A stretch of DNA of 64,000 nt. Origin: DASXUX01 sp036504595. Lineage in GTDB: Bacteria > Planctomycetota > SZUA-567 > H5-PLA8. Location: the NCBI GenBank assembly GCA_036504595.1, contig DASXUX010000030.1, forward strand, positions 248,001 to 312,000. The letters are read 5' to 3'. This document shows positions 59,591-64,000 of the stretch, piece after piece. The translations under genes and the position numbers were made by a program. The notes under the pieces are model-generated. The model made no database searches and was not told the DNA's origin. It was given only the letters and a program-made list of their open reading frames with translations. Every line of letters begins with the position of its first letter. Position 1 is the stretch's first letter.

Positions 59591-60301
59591 ATGAGTGAAG
59601 TAAACGAAAGATTGGACTCTTCCAGAGAACTTGTTGAGATCGTGCAGGGATTGCGCACGGGCACGGCTCCGGGAACCCCGCTTCGCAAGAAAAAGGCGAA
59701 ACCGGCATCGTACCTGGACCACAAGGCGCTTCTGCGCGTTCAGCGCAGGCAGCGCATCCTGTTTCGCGTGGCGGTTGCCATGATCGTTCTCGGAGTCCTG
59801 GCCATTCCGTTAAGCTCGCTTTGGACCACACCCGAAGTCCAGGCGGAAGTTGAAAGCACTCCTCCAGCGCCGCCGCTGCCACCGGCCGAAGTGGCTGTCA
59901 TCCACACGCAATCCCGAATTTTGGAAAGTAAGTACCCGCGCCTGAAGGATCAGCCGCGCAAAGAGGCGGAAGTGAATCACGACGTTGGCCGCAAGCGTCT
60001 GCTCGCCCGCCTTTCGGTGGAAGGAAAGCCGCCGCATTTTGTCCCAACATCGGACCTGAGACTCCCTTCGGATGGCAAGCCACTGAAGGTCTATTGTTTC
60101 TTGCGCACTCCGCTGGATGAATTCACCGAAAAACATTGGCGCGAGGTGGGCATACTGCGGGACGAAGCGGAGATCATCGACCCTTACCTGCGTTATGTGG
60201 TCGTTGGCGATGAGGACTCTCTGCGCCTGCTGTCCTGCGCGGCCGTCGAAAGCGCCACGTTGAGCCTTTACCCAAACGCCGAACCGCCGATCCAGCAGTA
60301 G
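59591..60301 (+). CDS. Single-span inner membrane protein in the pilin operon
   Basis: 236 residues. A cytoplasmic basic N-terminus (RKKKAKPASYLDHKALLRVQRRQR), one transmembrane helix at about 58-76 (LFRVAVAMIVLGVLAIPLS), then a proline-rich periplasmic linker (STPPAPPLPPAE) and a folded end. It resembles pilus-assembly or general-secretion accessory proteins by topology only. Confidence 0.6.
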   Translation: MSEVNERLDSSRELVEIVQGLRTGTAPGTPLRKKKAKPASYLDHKALLRVQRRQRILFRVAVAMIVLGVLAIPLSSLWTTPEVQAEVESTPPAPPLPPAEVAVIHTQSRILESKYPRLKDQPRKEAEVNHDVGRKRLLARLSVEGKPPHFVPTSDLRLPSDGKPLKVYCFLRTPLDEFTEKHWREVGILRDEAEIIDPYLRYVVVGDEDSLRLLSCAAVESATLSLYPNAEPPIQQ

Positions 60302-60431
60302 CGTCAAACGCATCCAGCATCCCGCTTCTAGCATCACGACGCGAGCATTGCCCGCGCGAACCGTTTTCCCCGGAAAAACGGGTACGATTCTCCAGGGCAA
60401 CCGGCACTACCAGTCGGCGGAGGACAAACCT

Positions 60432-61040
60432 ATGGGTAGCAGACGGCGCGGCTTTACGCTGATCGAAATGCTCGTCGTCGTCGGCATCATTCTCCTTTTG
60501 CTGGCCCTGCTGATTGCAGTCATCAATTCGGTTATGCAGCAGAAACGGATCACCCAAACAACCACGCTGATCAGCGACGTGCACGCGGCGGTCATTGCCT
60601 ATTACGCCGAGTTCCACTGCTATCCGCCGGATACGGATGTTTACGCGACGGGAACCACGCCCGAGACAATGGCGGCCGTCCCGGAATCTATCTTCAAATG
60701 CCTGGGCGTGCCGTGGGTTGACAAGCAAGGCGCCACACACGGGCCGTTCCTTTACTGTCCGCCCGCCTTACTCAGGGGCCCCAATCGCCGGACGCTTGTC
60801 GATGCGTGGGGCAATCCCATTCACCTCGACGCCATGCATTCGGAGATCAATACGGAGAGCGGAAGTGTCACCGTACGCGGCGAACCGTATCCGCCCGGCA
60901 CGCCTCTTTCGCAGAGAACCGAAGACTTCAAAATCTGGTCAAACGGTTCGGACGGTCGGGAACGTGAAGGCTCGAATTGCGTAAGCGGAAAGAACGACCA
61001 AGCTTATCCCGAGAACAAGGACAACATTATTTCTTGGTGA
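60432..61040 (+). CDS. Type II secretion major pseudopilin-like (GspG-type) protein
   Basis: 202 residues. ATG 60,432 gives a short leader and then the prepilin motif GFTLIEMLVVVGIILLLLAL, the best consensus of the cluster (Phe1, Glu5). A DAWGNPIHLDAMHSE block and an N-terminal alpha-1 helix extension are GspG-like. It ends the operon; palindromic family A repeats follow. Confidence 0.75.
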   Translation: MGSRRRGFTLIEMLVVVGIILLLLALLIAVINSVMQQKRITQTTTLISDVHAAVIAYYAEFHCYPPDTDVYATGTTPETMAAVPESIFKCLGVPWVDKQGATHGPFLYCPPALLRGPNRRTLVDAWGNPIHLDAMHSEINTESGSVTVRGEPYPPGTPLSQRTEDFKIWSNGSDGREREGSNCVSGKNDQAYPENKDNIISW

Positions 61041-61083
61041 GTGGTGGTATGGTGGTGCATAACCGGAACTGCGGATGCTGTTT

Positions 61084-61106
61084 CCCTCTCCCCTGCGGGG
61101 AGAGGG
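61084..61106. repeat. CCCTCTCCCC palindrome (family A), intergenic copy
   Basis: CCCTCTCCCC (61,084-61,093), spacer TGC, GGGGAGAGGG (61,097-61,106): the same arms as the reconstructed prophage target. Confidence 0.85.
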
Positions 61107-61174
61107 TGCCGCGCCCAAGGCGCGGCGGGTGAGGGGGGCCACCCTGCGCGTCCCCCTCATCCCGCGTTCGCTTC

Positions 61175-61209
61175 GCTCACGTCGGCCTTCTCCCCACGGG
61201 GGGAGAAGG
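61175..61209. repeat. GCTCACGTCGGCC plus CCTTCTCCCC palindrome (family A)
   Basis: GCTCACGTCGGCC (61,175-61,187) is also the left flank of attL. It is followed by perfect arms CCTTCTCCCC (61,186-61,195) and GGGGAGAAGG (61,200-61,209). The shared flank shows that the attachment site is a member of this repeat family. Confidence 0.8.
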
Positions 61210-61267
61210 TCACGGCGGGTCCGGTGATGCACCCGGTGTCTGGAGTCCGGTGGTCTGGTAAGCTCAG

Positions 61268-62284
61268 TTAATTGTCGGTGCCGGCGCTCAGGTTGTTTGG
61301 TTTGATTGGGGATTTGAATTCACGCAACTTATCCTTGTCGTCCTGCGACCGCACCAACCTGAAACCGACAAATGGCGCATCGCGGTGCCACCAGATGCTG
61401 TGTGGGAACGATGGGTCGCTTGCGTTCCAAGCTGGATTGGAGGGCAAGCGGGCCGCTGAACGAAGCTGGAACGCAGCGTTCTTCCAAGAGCCGCCCCGCG
61501 CGACGTACGCATACTCGTCTTCGTTCGGGAGAAGAACCGGCGAGCGCGCGAGCTTTTCTCGGCCGCACTGGGCATAGAAATCCTTGTCATACCGATCGAC
61601 ACACCATTCGGCCACGTTGCCGAGCATGTCGTACAGACCCCACGCGTTGGGTCTCTTCGTGCCAACGGGATGGGGCTTCGCCTCGGCATTTTCCGCAAAC
61701 CACGCATACTCGGCGAGACGGCTCGCGTCGCCATCGAAAGGATACGCCGTCTGGCTGCCGGCACGGCAGGCGTACTCCCATTCGGCTTCGGTCGGCAGAC
61801 GGTAGTGCTTCCCTGTTTTCGTCGAAAGCCACCGGCAATACTCCAGCGCGGTGTGGTGCGTCATCGCGATGGCCGCCATGCGCTCGCGGCCATAACCGAA
61901 GCCGACGTCTCCATAGGGCGGAGTAGGCCGCGTGATGGCGTCGGCCAACGTCTCGGTTTCGGATTGAGACTTCAGATCAATCCTCGCGCGTTTTTTTCGA
62001 AGTTCGTCGTGCCGCAGAGCGTACAGCGCGAACTCGTCCCACGTGACCTCATACTTACCCATCCAGAAGGGCTTCAGTTCGACCCGGTGTTGCGGCCCTT
62101 CGTCCGCGCTGCGTCCCGCCTCGTTCTTCGGACTGCCCATCAGAAAAACGCCGCCGGGAATCGGCAGCATCTCGAAAGACACTTCGGTTCCCGGGATCGT
62201 CTCGGCGTAGGGCTTCATCTCCGCTTCCGCGGCAATCACCGGCAGAGCGAAAATCAGAGCGAGTAGCGCCGCACGTTTGCGCAT
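61268..62284 (-). CDS. Secreted formylglycine-generating-enzyme-fold (SUMF1) protein
   Basis: 338 residues with a Sec signal peptide (MRKRAALLALIFALPVIAAEA). The FGE-sulfatase fold is clear: ETIPGTEVSFEMLPIPGGVFLMGS, HRVELKPFWMGKYEVTWDEFA, YRLPTEAEWEYACRAG, NAWGLYDMLGNVAEWCVDRY and ARGGSWKNAAFQLRSAAR...GFRLVRS. The residue after RGGSW-x is Asn, not the cysteine of active formylglycine-generating enzymes, so it may act on other substrates or bind rather than catalyse. PVC bacteria carry many such proteins. A signal peptide places it outside the cytoplasm. Confidence 0.88.
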   Translation of the reverse strand: MRKRAALLALIFALPVIAAEAEMKPYAETIPGTEVSFEMLPIPGGVFLMGSPKNEAGRSADEGPQHRVELKPFWMGKYEVTWDEFALYALRHDELRKKRARIDLKSQSETETLADAITRPTPPYGDVGFGYGRERMAAIAMTHHTALEYCRWLSTKTGKHYRLPTEAEWEYACRAGSQTAYPFDGDASRLAEYAWFAENAEAKPHPVGTKRPNAWGLYDMLGNVAEWCVDRYDKDFYAQCGREKLARSPVLLPNEDEYAYVARGGSWKNAAFQLRSAARLPSNPAWNASDPSFPHSIWWHRDAPFVGFRLVRSQDDKDKLREFKSPIKPNNLSAGTDN

Positions 62285-62698
62285 GGAAGTTCCAACCGCG
62301 CCGGAGCGCTGGAGTCACGTTAAAGAAACGCGCGGCCCCGTGAAACCCGCCTCCAACGAACGCAAGCGTCCAGTCCTCATGCGAAGGCTCTGTCGCCCCT
62401 CCGGGGCTTGTGGCATGCACGGCCGTGCGGTCCCGCAGCTTGCGCTGCGGGCTACCCGTGTGCCGCCGCTCCGCGGCTACGAACAGCAACGACGAATGTT
62501 GGAAGGCATGGACAGTAGGGACAAACATGGACGGGATGGACGGAATGGAATGGAGTGGTTTACGTGTTGGCGGTTTCAAGGGGACTGAACAGTGTTTCCG
62601 ATAAACGACGAGGGCCGGCGTTTGGCCGGCCCCCGTTAAGCAAAAAAAACACGCTTGAGTTCGCGCAAAAGGACGCGCGAACACAAGCGTGCCACCTT
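62285..62698. other. Intergenic region with family C repeat
   Basis: 414 bp between two leftward genes. It holds a (GGAATGG/GGACGG)-rich stretch near 62,520-62,570 and the family C palindrome at its right end (62,650-62,696). No gene is supported. Confidence 0.55.
62650..62696. repeat. CACGCTTGAGTTCGC palindrome (family C), intergenic copy
   Basis: Arms 62,650-62,666 and 62,675-62,691 pair at 16 of 17 positions, followed by CCACCT. The first copy is inside recB (9,781-9,830). Confidence 0.8.
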
Positions 62699-63997
62699 TT
62701 ACTTGAATTCCGTCAGCCCCGGCATCGCGACGTCCGGAACGGGCAGCTTCATGTCCATGGCGAGTTTCTCCGGCATCAGCTTTTCCTTGGACTTGATGGC
62801 GTCGGCCCACGTGATCTTCATGCCGGTATAGGCGGACATGCGCCCCATGACGGCGGTGAAGGAGCTTTCGGCGCAGGCCTTGAGTTCATTGAGCGGCTTG
62901 CCGGCGCGAATGCTCTCGATCAGATCGACGTGTTCCTGCGTGTACGGATCGACGTCCTTGCCCTGGAAAGTCCAAGGCTTGGCGCCCTTGATGAACGTGC
63001 CGTCGGTGTGCTTGGCCCGGCCCGTCGTGCCGATGATCTCTTCGCTGACATCGCCGCAGCAGTCTTCGATCTGGCGGCAGCGGCTGAGCATGTACGCGCC
63101 GTTCTCGTATTCGAACTCGGTCGCGAAATGGTCGTACGTATGGCCATACTCCGGCTCAATGCGCACCTGCCGGCCGGCCAGGGAGACCGCCGACACCGGG
63201 TGCGTCCCCATCGCCCAGTTGACCACGTCGATGTTGTGGACGTGCTGTTCAACGATGAAATCTCCCGACAGCCACGCGAAATACAGCCAGTCGCGGAGCT
63301 GGAACTCCAGGTCGCTCCACTTCGGATCGCGCTTGCGGGACCAGAGCTTGCCCTGGAGCCACTGTGCGCGCGAGTACAGGATCTGGCCGATGTCGCCGTC
63401 CTGAACGCGCTTGATCATTTCCTGATAGGCCTTCGAATGCCGGCGCTGCGTGCCGCAGACGATGCCCAGGTTCTTGGTCTTGGCCAGTTCGGCGACTTCG
63501 AAGCATTCGCGAGCGGTCGGAGCGTCCACAGCTACCGGCTTTTCGGCGAAGATGTTCTTGCCAGCCTCAACGGCGGCGCGCAAGTGCATCGAGCGGAAGC
63601 CTGGCGGGGTGGAGAGAATCACGTAATTGACTTCGGGCAGCTTCAGCAATTCCTTGTACGAGTCGAAGCCGACGAAGCTGCGTTCGGGCGTCACGTCGAT
63701 GTTCTGCGGGCGGGCTTTGGCGAGCGTGTCGCGGCTGTTCTCCAAGCGATCCTTGAACACGTCGGCCATCGCGATGACCTTGGCTTCTGGACAGGCGGTG
63801 ATCGCGTTGACGATCGCGCCACAGCCGCGCTGGCCGGAGCCGATCATGCCGATGCGAATGGCATTGTTCTCGGCGGCGTAGGCCTTGGGCAATACACTCA
63901 GCCGCGTGGCAACTGCTGCGCCGGCGGCAACCACGGCGGAAGTCTTTAGAAAGTCGCGCCGCGTATTCGAGCTTTTGGCATCCTGCTTCTGATCCAT
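62699..63997 (-). CDS. Tat-exported Gfo/Idh/MocA family oxidoreductase
   Basis: 432 residues. A twin-arginine signal (NTRRDFLKTSAVVAAGAAVA, residues about 11-30) precedes a Rossmann domain starting IRIGMIGSGQRGCG. The family catalytic region EKPVAVDAPTARECFE follows, with GIVCGTQRRHSKAYQEMIKR after it. Tat-exported members of this family are especially numerous in Planctomycetota and Verrucomicrobiota, where they accompany glycan degradation. The substrate is unknown. The start at 63,997 lies close to the window end; the signal indicates a complete N-terminus. Confidence 0.93.
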   Translation of the reverse strand: MDQKQDAKSSNTRRDFLKTSAVVAAGAAVATRLSVLPKAYAAENNAIRIGMIGSGQRGCGAIVNAITACPEAKVIAMADVFKDRLENSRDTLAKARPQNIDVTPERSFVGFDSYKELLKLPEVNYVILSTPPGFRSMHLRAAVEAGKNIFAEKPVAVDAPTARECFEVAELAKTKNLGIVCGTQRRHSKAYQEMIKRVQDGDIGQILYSRAQWLQGKLWSRKRDPKWSDLEFQLRDWLYFAWLSGDFIVEQHVHNIDVVNWAMGTHPVSAVSLAGRQVRIEPEYGHTYDHFATEFEYENGAYMLSRCRQIEDCCGDVSEEIIGTTGRAKHTDGTFIKGAKPWTFQGKDVDPYTQEHVDLIESIRAGKPLNELKACAESSFTAVMGRMSAYTGMKITWADAIKSKEKLMPEKLAMDMKLPVPDVAMPGLTEFK

Positions 63998-64000
63998 GGC

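Noticed and set aside
62555..63949. 464-codon rightward ORF opposite the Tat oxidoreductase
   Set aside because: It is an antisense shadow in GC-rich DNA; the oxidoreductase on the other strand has clear motifs and a Tat signal.

Overview
The window is a GC-rich bacterial chromosome segment carrying an integrated siphovirus of about 34.9 kb (roughly 17,459-52,373). The host genes combine an oligopeptide ABC transporter, two Gfo/Idh/MocA oxidoreductases (one with a Tat signal), recC-recB-recD, a methanol:corrinoid methyltransferase, a sulfatase-modifying-factor-fold protein and a pseudopilin cluster. This mix suggests a PVC-superphylum or related lineage (Planctomycetota, Verrucomicrobiota, Hydrogenedentota or similar), but no rRNA or other marker in the window fixes the taxonomy.

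Left host arm (1-17,458): a membrane-anchored family-5 substrate-binding protein, oppD/oppF ATPases on the other strand, an oxidoreductase, a recC-recB-recD operon whose genes overlap by 4 nt, and mtaB. Several of these genes (oppD, recD, recB, recC, and ribD on the right arm) carry in-frame copies of short palindromic repeats that also occur between genes, reminiscent of Rickettsia palindromic elements.

Prophage (17,459-52,373): an 11-bp direct repeat marks attL and attR. Joining the host flanks rebuilds a perfect palindrome of the same repeat family, so the phage entered a dispersed host repeat rather than a tRNA. Layout: tyrosine integrase; a 34-residue leucine-proline-lysine peptide; a leftward early cluster; a control region with operator-like palindromes, iteron-like repeats and an orphan terminator; a replication-initiator-like gene; a regulatory block with four sigma-70-like genes (two leftward, two rightward); a DNA methyltransferase; then terminase, portal, scaffold, capsid, connector, tail, tape measure, tail tip and fibres. 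The main fibre combines collagen-like GYSG repeats with an RCC1-type propeller. Near the right end are a basic protein and a secreted protein that appear to have their own promoters and terminators. No endolysin and no CI-type repressor is recognisable.

Right host arm (52,374-64,000): ftsY, ribD, a four-helix membrane protein, a pseudopilin/PilX-like operon, a formylglycine-enzyme-fold protein lacking the expected cysteine, and a Tat-exported oxidoreductase.

The most unusual feature is the prophage's transcription equipment: four divergent sigma-like proteins, a recurring TATAGA-type upstream motif and a three-copy operator, in place of a classical repressor switch.
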